Under the pieces are notes generated by a model. It was not told the origin of the DNA and ran no database searches. It saw nothing but the letters and a program-made list of their open reading frames with translations. This document shows, piece after piece, positions 22,684 to 30,396 of a stretch of DNA of 64,000 nucleotides (positions are counted from its first letter, which is position 1; each line of letters opens with the position of its first letter). The DNA comes from Bog-793 sp963803025. GTDB lineage: Bacteria; Actinomycetota; Acidimicrobiia; Acidimicrobiales; Bog-793. The translations under genes were made by a program, and so were the position numbers. Location of the stretch: the NCBI GenBank assembly GCA_963803025.1, contig CAWDKZ010000001.1, forward strand, positions 1-64,000. Reading direction: 5' to 3'.

Positions 22684-23880
22684 CTACTGATGCGGCGGCG
22701 CGTTGCTCGACTGCGTCGCCAACCGATCGCCGGCCGTCGAGGCGGAACGTCGAGGTGAGTCAGTTCGGGTCGATTCCCGCACGACGAGCTGGCAGGGCAC
22801 GAACTGGGTGCCGTGGGTCGTTTGGCCACCGATCGCGGCGAGGAGGACCTGGGCAGCCGTCCGGCCGACCTGGGAGAGGTTCATGTCGACCGTGGTCAGC
22901 GGCGGTCTCGAGGCCTCGGCCATGACCGTCCAGTTGTCGAAGCCGACAAGCGCGATGTCGTCGGGCACGTTGCGGCCCATGTCCCTCAGGGACCCGGCCA
23001 CTCCCCGCGCGATCTGATCACTCCCGCAGAAGATGGCGTCGACGTCGTTTGCCTGGCGCAGCAGGATGTACGCGGCCTGACGCCCCCATTCTTCGCTCCA
23101 CTGTCCGTGGATGGGACCGAGTCCGGCCATGGAGAGCCCGGCATCTGCTAGCGCGCGGGTGGCGCCGGCGGCGCGCAGACGGACCGCGTGGAAGCCCGAA
23201 GGCCCAGTGATATGGCCGATCCTTGTCCGGCCCGTCGCGAGGAGGTGCTCGACGGCAAGGCGCCCGCCCCCCTCGTCGTCCGGCAGGATCGACGCGTCCG
23301 CCGGATCGGTCGATTCGGCCATCGCGTAGACGGTCGGAATGGGGTAGTCGGTACGAAGGGGCGGTCGGGGGTCGATTCGCCGGCCGGTGACGATGATCCC
23401 ATCCACCCGCCGGGCGAGCAGGGTACGGACGTAGTGCTGCTCCCGAATCACGTCGTCGCGACCGTCGCACAACAGCACAGCAATCTGGCCTGCCTGGAGC
23501 GAGTCCTCCGCACCGAGCATCACGGGAATGCTGAACCTGCCAAAGCTGTCGTTGGTGATCAGCCCTACTGTGAAGCTCCTCCCAGTGAGCAGGTTCCTCG
23601 CCAACGCATTCGAGTGGAAGCCGAGTTGCTCGGCGACCTTGATCACCTCTGCACGCGTCTGGGTGCTAACGCCCTTCCGTCCGTTCAGGGCCTTCGAGAC
23701 CGTGGCAATGGACAAGCCCGCGAGCGCGGCAACGTCACGAATAGTCGGAGTCCTGCGGAGCTCGTTCGCTTGGCGGACAACACCCTCTCGCTCGCCACCG
23801 GGCCGTGGCCCATCATCGCCTTGCCTAGGGATCGCACTAGACATCTCTTCCGCCGGATGCTGGCGCACCGTGTCCCCCAT
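22684..23880 (-). CDS. LacI-family transcriptional regulator of the arabinoside locus
   Basis: A 398-residue repressor-type protein. Residues about 45-65 form the LacI helix-turn-helix (TIRDVAALAGLSIATVSKALNG), followed by the hinge (GFHSNALARNL) and a periplasmic-binding-protein-like sugar domain with VGLITNDSFGRF, ARRVDGIIVTG, GHITGPSGF and DIALVGFDNW. The first 40 residues are an unusual polar extension. Its ATG overlaps the stop of the araA remnant (TGATG), so it is translated as the last gene of the transporter operon. It most likely binds the palindrome at 29778-29796 and responds to an arabinose-derived sugar; this is inference. Confidence 0.9.
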   Translation of the reverse strand: MGDTVRQHPAEEMSSAIPRQGDDGPRPGGEREGVVRQANELRRTPTIRDVAALAGLSIATVSKALNGRKGVSTQTRAEVIKVAEQLGFHSNALARNLLTGRSFTVGLITNDSFGRFSIPVMLGAEDSLQAGQIAVLLCDGRDDVIREQHYVRTLLARRVDGIIVTGRRIDPRPPLRTDYPIPTVYAMAESTDPADASILPDDEGGGRLAVEHLLATGRTRIGHITGPSGFHAVRLRAAGATRALADAGLSMAGLGPIHGQWSEEWGRQAAYILLRQANDVDAIFCGSDQIARGVAGSLRDMGRNVPDDIALVGFDNWTVMAEASRPPLTTVDMNLSQVGRTAAQVLLAAIGGQTTHGTQFVPCQLVVRESTRTDSPRRSASTAGDRLATQSSNAPPHQ

Positions 23881-24203
23881 CAGCGCGCCAGGCCCTGGGC
23901 GAGCGGGTAGGACGCCTGGTCCCAGCGAAGCTCGCGCGTGAAGCTCTCGGTGGTCGTAGTGTCGTCGATGATGACACCGATGCGGTTATCGGTGGACTTC
24001 GCCTCGATGCACGCCCGGCGCATCTCCGCGGATCCGATGAGCACAGGCTTCCCGACCAGGCGGACGCCGATCTCCGAGCCGGCGTTCAGCAGCGCGACGA
24101 TCTCGCCGGACTGTTGAGCCGCCCGGCGCAGCGTCTCATCTCCGTAGAGTGCCTGGCTCCCGGTCAAGAACCAGCATTCGAGCGTTTCATTGGACTCGCG
24201 CAC
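23880..24203 (-). pseudogene. araA: L-arabinose isomerase with internal in-frame deletion
   Basis: The 107 residues are the two ends of AraA joined together. Residues 1-78 match the AraA N-terminus (LECWFLTGSQALYGDETL, then a KPVL segment and EMRRACIEAKSTDNRIGV), and residues about 79-107 match its extreme C-terminus (VI-DDTTTTESFTRELRWDQASY). About 390 central residues, including the metal-binding glutamates and histidines, are absent, so it cannot isomerise arabinose. The GTG at 24203 is chosen because AGAAGGA lies 6-7 bases upstream. The frame is kept and its stop overlaps the lacI start, so the deletion may have been tolerated to keep coupling. Confidence 0.85.
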
Positions 24204-24331
24204 GGGATGTCCTTCTAGATAGGTCATTGGCGGCCATCGGGCCCGGATCACCGCAAGACGACCGCTGGTAGGCAGGATCGCTTGGTGTAGCCCTTCGCTG
24301 TGTTCCATCGACCGTGCGCATGCGTGGAGCC

Positions 24332-25207
24332 TCAGCCCTTGACCGCGCCGGAGACGAGGCCTCGCACGTAGAAACGCTGGAGGGCGACGTAGATGATGAT
24401 GCAGGGGATCATGGCGATCACCGCCCCCGCGATGAGGACCCCATAGTTGATCTGGCCGTAGGTGTCGCTCGACTCGACGTTCACGAGCGCCACAGGCAGC
24501 GTATAGATCGAGTCGTTCGTCGTGAACGTAAGAGCGCCGAGGAACTCGGTCCAGGAGAACAAGAAGGCGTAGAGGATAGTAGTCGCGATGCCGGGGACGA
24601 CGAGCGGCCGCAGCACTCGCGTTAGCGTCGTCATGACCGAAGCGCCGTCGACCTTCGCGGCATCGGTGAGGTCGTTCGGTATCTGCAAGAAGGTGTTACG
24701 CATCAGGTAGGTACCGAAGGGGAGGTTGAACGCTACGTAGAACAACGCGAGGCCGGGGAGAGTGTTCAGAAGGTGAAGGTAGTGCAGCTCGAGGAAAAGA
24801 GGAGTCAGGATTGCTTGGAACGGCACCATGAACGCGAGCAACACGAGGGCGAAGGCGATGCCCGAACCCCGGAACTTGAACCTCCCGAAACCGTAACCGG
24901 CTAGCGTCGCCACGATTGCGGTGAGGGCGGCCGTCGCGACTGCGACGATGAGGCTGTTCATTACGTTGCGGAGGATGTCGTCGCCGTTGAGGAGCTCTGT
25001 GTAGTTGTGGAAGCTGAGATTCGAGAAGCTATGCACGGATGGCGGCGAGACGATCGCTCCGGGTGCCTGGAACGAGCGGAGGATCTCCCATAGGAGAGGC
25101 ACGATGAAGATCGCGCTGATCATGGTCCCGGCCAGGAGATAAAAGGGCGTCCCTTCCCCCACCTTCCGGCGGCGCGGCATCGTCGCGTTGGAAGTCTGCT
25201 TAGACAT
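24332..25207 (-). CDS. Sugar ABC transporter permease (MalG type)
   Basis: A 291-residue inner-membrane subunit with six predicted transmembrane helices, starting with FYLLAGTMISAIFIVPLLWEI. The EAA loop that contacts the ATPase is visible near residue 190 (DAAKVDGASVMTTLTRVLRPL). The carbohydrate-uptake CUT1 family is indicated by the long first periplasmic loop and the NYTELL region. It overlaps the upstream permease gene by 8 bases. Together with that permease and the binding protein it forms an importer whose ATPase is not encoded here, as is common where one MsmK-type ATPase is shared. Confidence 0.9.
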   Translation of the reverse strand: MSKQTSNATMPRRRKVGEGTPFYLLAGTMISAIFIVPLLWEILRSFQAPGAIVSPPSVHSFSNLSFHNYTELLNGDDILRNVMNSLIVAVATAALTAIVATLAGYGFGRFKFRGSGIAFALVLLAFMVPFQAILTPLFLELHYLHLLNTLPGLALFYVAFNLPFGTYLMRNTFLQIPNDLTDAAKVDGASVMTTLTRVLRPLVVPGIATTILYAFLFSWTEFLGALTFTTNDSIYTLPVALVNVESSDTYGQINYGVLIAGAVIAMIPCIIIYVALQRFYVRGLVSGAVKG

Positions 25208-26159
25208 CGTCGCTCCGGAGGAAGCGGAGCTGCAGGAAGATGATGAAGCCAACAACCACAATGAGGACGATCGACATCGCGCTGGCGGACCCGACGTTAA
25301 ACGAGGAGTTGAAGGTCTCGTAGATCTGCATGACGACGCTCTGGGTGCTCGAGCCCGGCCCACCGTCGGTGATGATGAAGAACTGGTTGAACGCGAGAAG
25401 CGAGCCGACCACCGAGATCACGAGGCTGAGCGCGATCGAGCGCCGGAGCAGCGGGATGGTGATCTTCCGCTCAGACTGCCACCACGAGGCGCCGTCGACC
25501 TCTGCCGACTCGTAGACCTCCTCCGGGATGCCCTGCATCCCCGCCATGAGCAGCATCATCGTCAACCCAGAAGCGAGCCACACGACAAGGATGCAGATTG
25601 CGGTGAGCGCTAGCCCAGTGCTCGCCGTCCATGGCGTGTTGATGCCGACGATGTGGAGCTTGGAGAGGAGAACGTTGACCGTGCCGAAGCCCGGCTGGAG
25701 CTCGACATAGGTGAGGAAACTCAAGGTGCTAAGCCCGATGATGAATGGCAGGAAGAAGCACGTCCGGAACAGGATCGAGCCGCGGCGATTGGATCGAACG
25801 AAGACAGCGAGCAAGTAGCCGATCACGAGGATTGGCACGGTCACGATCGCCGTGTATTCCAGGGTGAACACGATCGACTGGATGAAGACCGAGTTGTGCA
25901 GGAGCGCGGTGTAGTTCGCGGCCCCGATGTAGTGGTACGGCCCGATGAGTGGCCAGTTGGTGAAGGAGATGTACAGGCCGAAGCCGAGCGGGTACAGGAT
26001 GAAGACGCCGACGACCGCGATAGCCGGCAAGATGAGCAAGTGCCCGACGCGAGCCTCGCGACGGGCACGTGCCCGCGACTGGCGCCGCGACCCCGCTGGG
26101 ACAGGGCCCGAGCCACCCCGGGATGGCAGTGCCTGCGCCGGCGATATAGGCGTTGCCAC
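25200..26159 (-). CDS. Sugar ABC transporter permease (MalF type)
   Basis: A 319-residue permease. After a basic, arginine-rich N-terminus of about 40 residues come six hydrophobic helices (first HLLILPAIAVVGVFILYPL) and the EAA loop EVYESAEVDGASWWQSERKITIPLL near residue 225 in parts. The TDGGPGSSTQSVVMQIYETFN segment near residue 275 is typical of CUT1 MalF/UgpA-like proteins. It lies between the binding protein and the second permease in the arabinoside operon. Substrate inferred from the neighbouring GH127 enzyme: an arabinose-containing oligosaccharide. Confidence 0.9.
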   Translation of the reverse strand: MATPISPAQALPSRGGSGPVPAGSRRQSRARARREARVGHLLILPAIAVVGVFILYPLGFGLYISFTNWPLIGPYHYIGAANYTALLHNSVFIQSIVFTLEYTAIVTVPILVIGYLLAVFVRSNRRGSILFRTCFFLPFIIGLSTLSFLTYVELQPGFGTVNVLLSKLHIVGINTPWTASTGLALTAICILVVWLASGLTMMLLMAGMQGIPEEVYESAEVDGASWWQSERKITIPLLRRSIALSLVISVVGSLLAFNQFFIITDGGPGSSTQSVVMQIYETFNSSFNVGSASAMSIVLIVVVGFIIFLQLRFLRSDDV

Positions 26160-26297
26160 CCTCTAACCTCCGATCCGAGCGGTGCGGCGCGCTTGGCACC
26201 GAAACTAGAGCCCCAGCGATTGAATCATCAAAAGACACTGCCACCGCGACCCGGCAGTCCGGGGATCCGACAGACCGGGCCGCGGTGGCTGCGCTAG

Positions 26298-27623
26298 CTA
26301 CGAGGTGACCGAGTTGAGTGTGGCTTGAATGCCGCTCTGCCCGATCTTGAGGGCCTGACTGACGTTGTTGCTGTAGACGGCCTCGTCGAACATCTTCAAC
26401 CACGGCGAAGCCGGCTCGTTGAACACCTGGTCGTAGGCGAGGGTGTACTCGACGGAGCCGTACTTAAGCGTGCTAAGCGCTACGGCGTCGTATGGATACT
26501 TCGCCTCGAACGCGGGCGTGACGATGTCGGTGCGCACCGGCGACTCGCCATTGGGCGCGTATTGGAGTTGCACCGACTTGGAGAGGAACCACTGCACAAC
26601 CTCCCATGCGCCCGAGGGGTTCTTGCACCCCGCAGGGATCACGAAGTCGTCGCCACCATCGAAGGTGCTCCCGTGGCCGCCGTTCTCGCTCGGGAGCGGC
26701 ACGTCAGCGAAATCGCTGGCGGGCATGCCCTCCTTGAGGAAGGTCGAGAAGAACCCGTAGTCGCCCGGAAGCATGCCGATGTTGCCCTCGCCGAAGTCCT
26801 GACCCCAGGTTGTGCCGTTCTGAGTCTGGGAATCGGCCGGGGCCTCTTTGTTGGCCCAGATCTGCGCGTAGACGCTGAGAAGTGCCTCGAGCGGCGCGTT
26901 CTTTGTGATGTTCGCCTTCTGGTGGCCGAGGGGCCCCGTGATGAGGTGCTGGCCGCTCGCCCAGATGTCAGGCAGCATCACAAAGCCGAGGCAGCCCTGG
27001 CAGTCGCCCGCGAATGACAGGCCGTAGATGGGCTTGCTCGCAGTGCTAAGTGCGGTGATCGCCTTGGCGTCAGACGCGATCTCGGCGAATGTCGTGGGAG
27101 GACTGGCGATGCCGGCCTCCTTGAACAGCACCTTGTTGTACCAAAGCACTGACAAGTCGGAGAGATACGGCACCCCGAAGTACTGTTTCCCGACCGTCGC
27201 GAGCGCCAGGTGGCCTGGACTGAGAGCGGACTTGTACGGCAGCTGGTTCACGTAGTTCGTGATGTTCAGGAGCGCGCCTTCGTATTCGAACTCCGGGACG
27301 TCGATGTCGTTCAGCCCGACGAGGTCCGGTGGGTCCCCAGCGCGGATCGCCGTCGCGAGCGTGCTCGTGTCGTCGTTGGGCGAAGTCTTGGTCATCACGA
27401 TCTTCAGGTTCTTGTGCGTGCTATTGAACTCCGGCACCAACACGTCCGCGGCCTGGCTTGTGGCGTCCCGGACCCAGAGATGAACGACCCCCGTCGCGTT
27501 GACGCCGAACTTCGGCTGCGCCCTATGGCTCGTCCCGGCCGACGCGACCGAAGTTCCTATCAGGGCGACCAGCATCGCAGCAGCGAGTGCCACGACACCC
27601 ACATCCCAATACCTTCGCTTCAT
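26298..27623 (-). CDS. Sugar ABC transporter substrate-binding protein
   Basis: A 441-residue family 1 extracellular binding protein. It has a secretory signal (residues 1-30, VALAAAMLVALIGTSVASA) without a lipobox cysteine, then VHLWVRD and the two-domain periplasmic fold with GDPPDLVGLND near residue 95, GVPYLSDLSVLWYNK near 150, and the C-terminal GGDDFVIPAG region near 325. An AGGAGGT ribosome binding site lies 6 bases before the ATG. It likely captures arabino-oligosaccharides outside the cell for the two permeases downstream. A promoter and a palindrome lie just upstream. Confidence 0.9.
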   Translation of the reverse strand: MKRRYWDVGVVALAAAMLVALIGTSVASAGTSHRAQPKFGVNATGVVHLWVRDATSQAADVLVPEFNSTHKNLKIVMTKTSPNDDTSTLATAIRAGDPPDLVGLNDIDVPEFEYEGALLNITNYVNQLPYKSALSPGHLALATVGKQYFGVPYLSDLSVLWYNKVLFKEAGIASPPTTFAEIASDAKAITALSTASKPIYGLSFAGDCQGCLGFVMLPDIWASGQHLITGPLGHQKANITKNAPLEALLSVYAQIWANKEAPADSQTQNGTTWGQDFGEGNIGMLPGDYGFFSTFLKEGMPASDFADVPLPSENGGHGSTFDGGDDFVIPAGCKNPSGAWEVVQWFLSKSVQLQYAPNGESPVRTDIVTPAFEAKYPYDAVALSTLKYGSVEYTLAYDQVFNEPASPWLKMFDEAVYSNNVSQALKIGQSGIQATLNSVTS

Positions 27624-27663
27624 GGGTAACCTCCTGTAATGGTAATAGACGACTATGCAGGTG

Positions 27664-27681
27664 TTTTCGGACTGGCGAAAA
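27664..27681. promoter_or_regulatory. Inverted repeat downstream of the binding-protein promoter
   Basis: TTTTCG and CGAAAA arms (6 bp, perfect) flank 6 bases, lying between the predicted -10 box and the start of the substrate-binding protein gene. It shares TTTCG/CGAAA outer half-sites with the operator at 29778-29796 but has different spacing, so it may be a weaker site for the same LacI protein or unrelated. Confidence 0.4.
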
Positions 27682-27699
27682 GCTTTACCACGATTTTTT

Positions 27700-27728
27700 A
27701 CCCTACCCCGCTAGTAAATGTCAGTCAA
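27700..27728 (-). promoter_or_regulatory. Candidate promoter of the ABC transporter operon
   Basis: On the minus strand TTGACT (27728-27723) and TAGGGT (27705-27700) are separated by 17 bp, a housekeeping-sigma arrangement with a poor -10. It lies about 80 bases upstream of the substrate-binding protein start. Confidence 0.45.
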
Positions 27729-27777
27729 TGGCCGGTGCCTCCTTTGCTAGCGGGCACGGCCACTGTCCTGCGGGTTC

Positions 27778-29712
27778 TTAGTTTCGTGGGATCCAGACGC
27801 GCATAGACGTGGCACCGCGGTTTCCCCATGTGCAATACGGAATAGCGTGCACCTCGACGGCGCGCTCCACTGGGTCGGTTGTACTGGCAGTCGGCGCCTC
27901 GCTGGGACCGTTGGGACCGTTGGGACCGTTGGGACCGAGTTCACCATACGGCCAGCCCGATCCAGAAGGTGCAGCGCGGCCTTCCAGCCGGAGGGCGACA
28001 ACGGTATCAGTGGCGATGCCGAAGCCCCCCTCCTCTCCTGGGGGTACCGACGCGTCCACCGAGATGGCGCGTAGGTCCACGGCCTCCGGGAGGTCTATCC
28101 CTTCGATGCAATAAACAAGAGGCCCACGCTCGAACGCCACACAGCCGCGCACGGCGTCGATCTCGTTCGCAGCGCCAACCGCGCGAGCCCGTAGAGGCAG
28201 CTCGAGCACGATCTCGTCCCCGGTCGACCACTCCTGGCGGAGCCGGAGGTAGCCCTTTTCGCACGGATTTACTGCTACGGGGCGCCCGTTGAGCGTGCAG
28301 CGCGCGTCGTTGACCCAAGTCGGCACGCGCAGGGCTATCTCTTGAGAGTCACTTGGCGCGGCCACTACTCGTATCGTGATGGTGCCGTCAAAGGGATAGC
28401 CCGTGATCACCGCGAGCTCGAGCGCGCCAAGGCTGCCCTGCATAGCGCGGATCCGGCCCGATACGTATTGATGTAGCTGCACACCCTCGTCCGTTCGAGT
28501 CGCCACATAGTGCTCAAGGCTCGCGAGCAGGCGCATGATGTTCGGTGGGCAGCACGCGCAGTTATACCAGGCCTCTCGGGTGGAAGGCTCCCGGGACTGC
28601 AGGGGATTGACGTAGAAGAAGCTGGTGCCGTCAAGACCGAGGCTGGCCAAGAAACCGTTGTAGAGCGTGCGCTCCATGAGCTCCGCGTAGACCGCCTCTC
28701 CGGTGATCAGCAATAAGCGCCAGTTCCACATGATCGACCCGATCGCGGCGCAGGTCTCGCAGTAGGCGCGGTCCGGCGGGAGCTCGTAGGCGTCACCAAA
28801 GGATTCGTCCCTGTGCCTCGAGCCGATCCCACCGGTGAGATAGGTCTTCGTCGAGACCATGTCGCGCCACTGGGCGAGGATCGACGTCAAGAGCCTTGGC
28901 CGACCCGTCTCCGTGTAGAGATCGGTCGCCCCCGAGAGCAGGTAGAGCGCCCGCACGGCGTGGCCCCGGATGGTCAGCGCGTCATCGAAAGGAACGTCAT
29001 CTTGAAAGTACGACGGCCCGAATGTGTGCCAACTCAGCGAGGCACGTCCCCGACGCCCGATGAGATCGGCCGCAAGATCCACGAACCGGCCGTCGCCGTT
29101 CGTCCTGTACAGCTCGACGAGCGCCGTCTCGATCTCGGGATGGCCCGGTACGAAGTCAGCATGCTCTGAGGAGAGCACGTTGACGAGCAGAGACGCGAAG
29201 CGGTTCGCGATACCACCGAGGGTGCCCGGGCCGTCGCTGGTACGTGTGTCGGCTACAGAGGCCTGTATGAGATGGCCCGCGCAGTAGAGCTCGTGGCCCA
29301 TCGCTGGATCGCCGAAACGGTGGCCCTCCTCGACGACCTGTACGTAGGAGTTCACATAGCCGTCGCGTTCCTGAGCTGCTGCTATGACTTCGACGCTCGA
29401 AGCGAAGAATCTCTCCTGGTCGGCCTCGCGGCCGTGCGCTCGCTCCCAGGCGATCGCTTCGAGCACCTTGTAGAGGTCCGAGTCGCGAAACAGCGGCAGC
29501 CGGTACTCGGCTCGAGAGCTCCCGGCGGCGATGCGGAGGTTCTCGATCGCGCCGCTTTCCTCGAGCATCTTCATCCCGTACGGGATCGTCACCTCACGAT
29601 TGAGGCGCTGGCGCGACCCCCAGAACCCACCGACGATCTCGACAATTCCATCGACGACGGGTTGCACCGCGAGCAGCTGTCGCTCGACGGGAACAACGGG
29701 CCCCGCGGTCAC
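27778..29712 (-). CDS. GH127 beta-L-arabinofuranosidase
   Basis: A 644-residue glycosidase of the GH127 (DUF1680) family, which removes beta-L-arabinofuranosyl units from arabino-oligosaccharides. The family zinc site is visible: AYCETCAAIGSIMWNW carries the Glu-x-Cys pair and YNCACCPPNIMR carries the Cys-Cys pair that includes the catalytic cysteine nucleophile in characterised members. No signal peptide, so it acts on imported sugars in the cytoplasm. The GTG at 29712 is chosen because GAGAGG lies 8 bases upstream; a GTG at 29736 is possible. It is the first gene of the locus and has its own operator-controlled promoter. A Gly-Pro-Asn repeat near its C-terminus is odd. Confidence 0.9.
   Translation of the reverse strand: MTAGPVVPVERQLLAVQPVVDGIVEIVGGFWGSRQRLNREVTIPYGMKMLEESGAIENLRIAAGSSRAEYRLPLFRDSDLYKVLEAIAWERAHGREADQERFFASSVEVIAAAQERDGYVNSYVQVVEEGHRFGDPAMGHELYCAGHLIQASVADTRTSDGPGTLGGIANRFASLLVNVLSSEHADFVPGHPEIETALVELYRTNGDGRFVDLAADLIGRRGRASLSWHTFGPSYFQDDVPFDDALTIRGHAVRALYLLSGATDLYTETGRPRLLTSILAQWRDMVSTKTYLTGGIGSRHRDESFGDAYELPPDRAYCETCAAIGSIMWNWRLLLITGEAVYAELMERTLYNGFLASLGLDGTSFFYVNPLQSREPSTREAWYNCACCPPNIMRLLASLEHYVATRTDEGVQLHQYVSGRIRAMQGSLGALELAVITGYPFDGTITIRVVAAPSDSQEIALRVPTWVNDARCTLNGRPVAVNPCEKGYLRLRQEWSTGDEIVLELPLRARAVGAANEIDAVRGCVAFERGPLVYCIEGIDLPEAVDLRAISVDASVPPGEEGGFGIATDTVVALRLEGRAAPSGSGWPYGELGPNGPNGPNGPSEAPTASTTDPVERAVEVHAIPYCTWGNRGATSMRVWIPRN
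27904..27939. repeat. Nine-base tandem repeat inside the GH127 gene
   Basis: Three exact copies of GGGACCGTT and a fourth with two changed bases. Being a multiple of three it encodes a GPN-GPN-GPN tract near the C-terminus of the glycosidase, so copy-number change would lengthen or shorten the protein without breaking it. Confidence 0.85.
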
Positions 29713-29777
29713 CTGGCCATCCTCTCGTACCAACACGCGCCACGACGAGCACTCGTGCGGAAAACCATTTCTCCAGT

Positions 29778-29796
29778 TTTCGGTACGCTACCGAAA
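29778..29796. promoter_or_regulatory. Palindromic LacI-type operator
   Basis: TTTCGGTACGCTACCGAAA is a perfect inverted repeat with 8-base arms around CGC. It covers the -10 element of the GH127 promoter, where a bound repressor would block RNA polymerase. The LacI-family gene at the other end of the locus is the obvious candidate partner. Confidence 0.75.
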
Positions 29797-29813
29797 TGCC
29801 TTGATTTGGTCAA
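29785..29813 (-). promoter_or_regulatory. Promoter of the GH127 gene
   Basis: On the minus strand TTGACC (29813-29808), a 17-bp spacer and TAGCGT (29790-29785) form a housekeeping-type promoter about 73 bases upstream of the GH127 start. The -10 element lies inside the palindrome. Confidence 0.55.
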
Positions 29814-30396
29814 GGTTCTGCAGTTCGCGCGGGATCGGGGACCGTCGAAGGGTCGGCTGCACCGCGCTTGGTCGCCGAGCGGGGACCGGGGACGCACCAT
29901 GCGCGCGTCCAGTCCGGCGCGGCCACCTTCGCGGGTGGAAAGCACGGGCACCACACGGGGCAGGATCGAGGATCCCGCCGGGCTGCCTCGTCTCGCGCCG
30001 GGCACCGCCGAATCGAGATCCCTCGGTCGACGGCTCGAGCCGCTGCGGGCGGTGGAGGGGCCGCTCGCGCCCGTGGCACCAGCGGCGACGTTGGCCGGCC
30101 TCATTCAGGCCACGAGAGGCCCTCCCGCTACCTGGACTGAGAAGATTGGCAGCTGAGCCCGGCCGGCGTCGGCGTGCGCGGAGGATTTGCGCGCGAACCT
30201 CGTGACGACCGGTGGAACGTTCGCCGACCCGCCGCTGTTGTGGTTCTTGTTCGTCGTCGAACGGGTCGGACGGTCCCCCCGCTCGGCGACCCCGAGAGCG
30301 CCAACGAAAACGGAGGGTCGTTCCTCGAGAGCGCCCATCAGCCCGCGAACTGGAACAGAATCGTGCACATGAACGCGCGGCGCCGGTGACCACGCG
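29814..30396. other. Intergenic region between divergent genes
   Basis: About 580 bases between the GH127 promoter and the molybdenum hydroxylase gene. Several frames are open because the DNA is GC-rich, but none has motifs or a ribosome binding site I can support. Confidence 0.45.

Noticed and set aside
27664..27681. A second copy of exactly the same LacI operator
   Set aside because: Outer half-sites agree, but spacing differs by 3 bases, so it is listed only as a possible related site.
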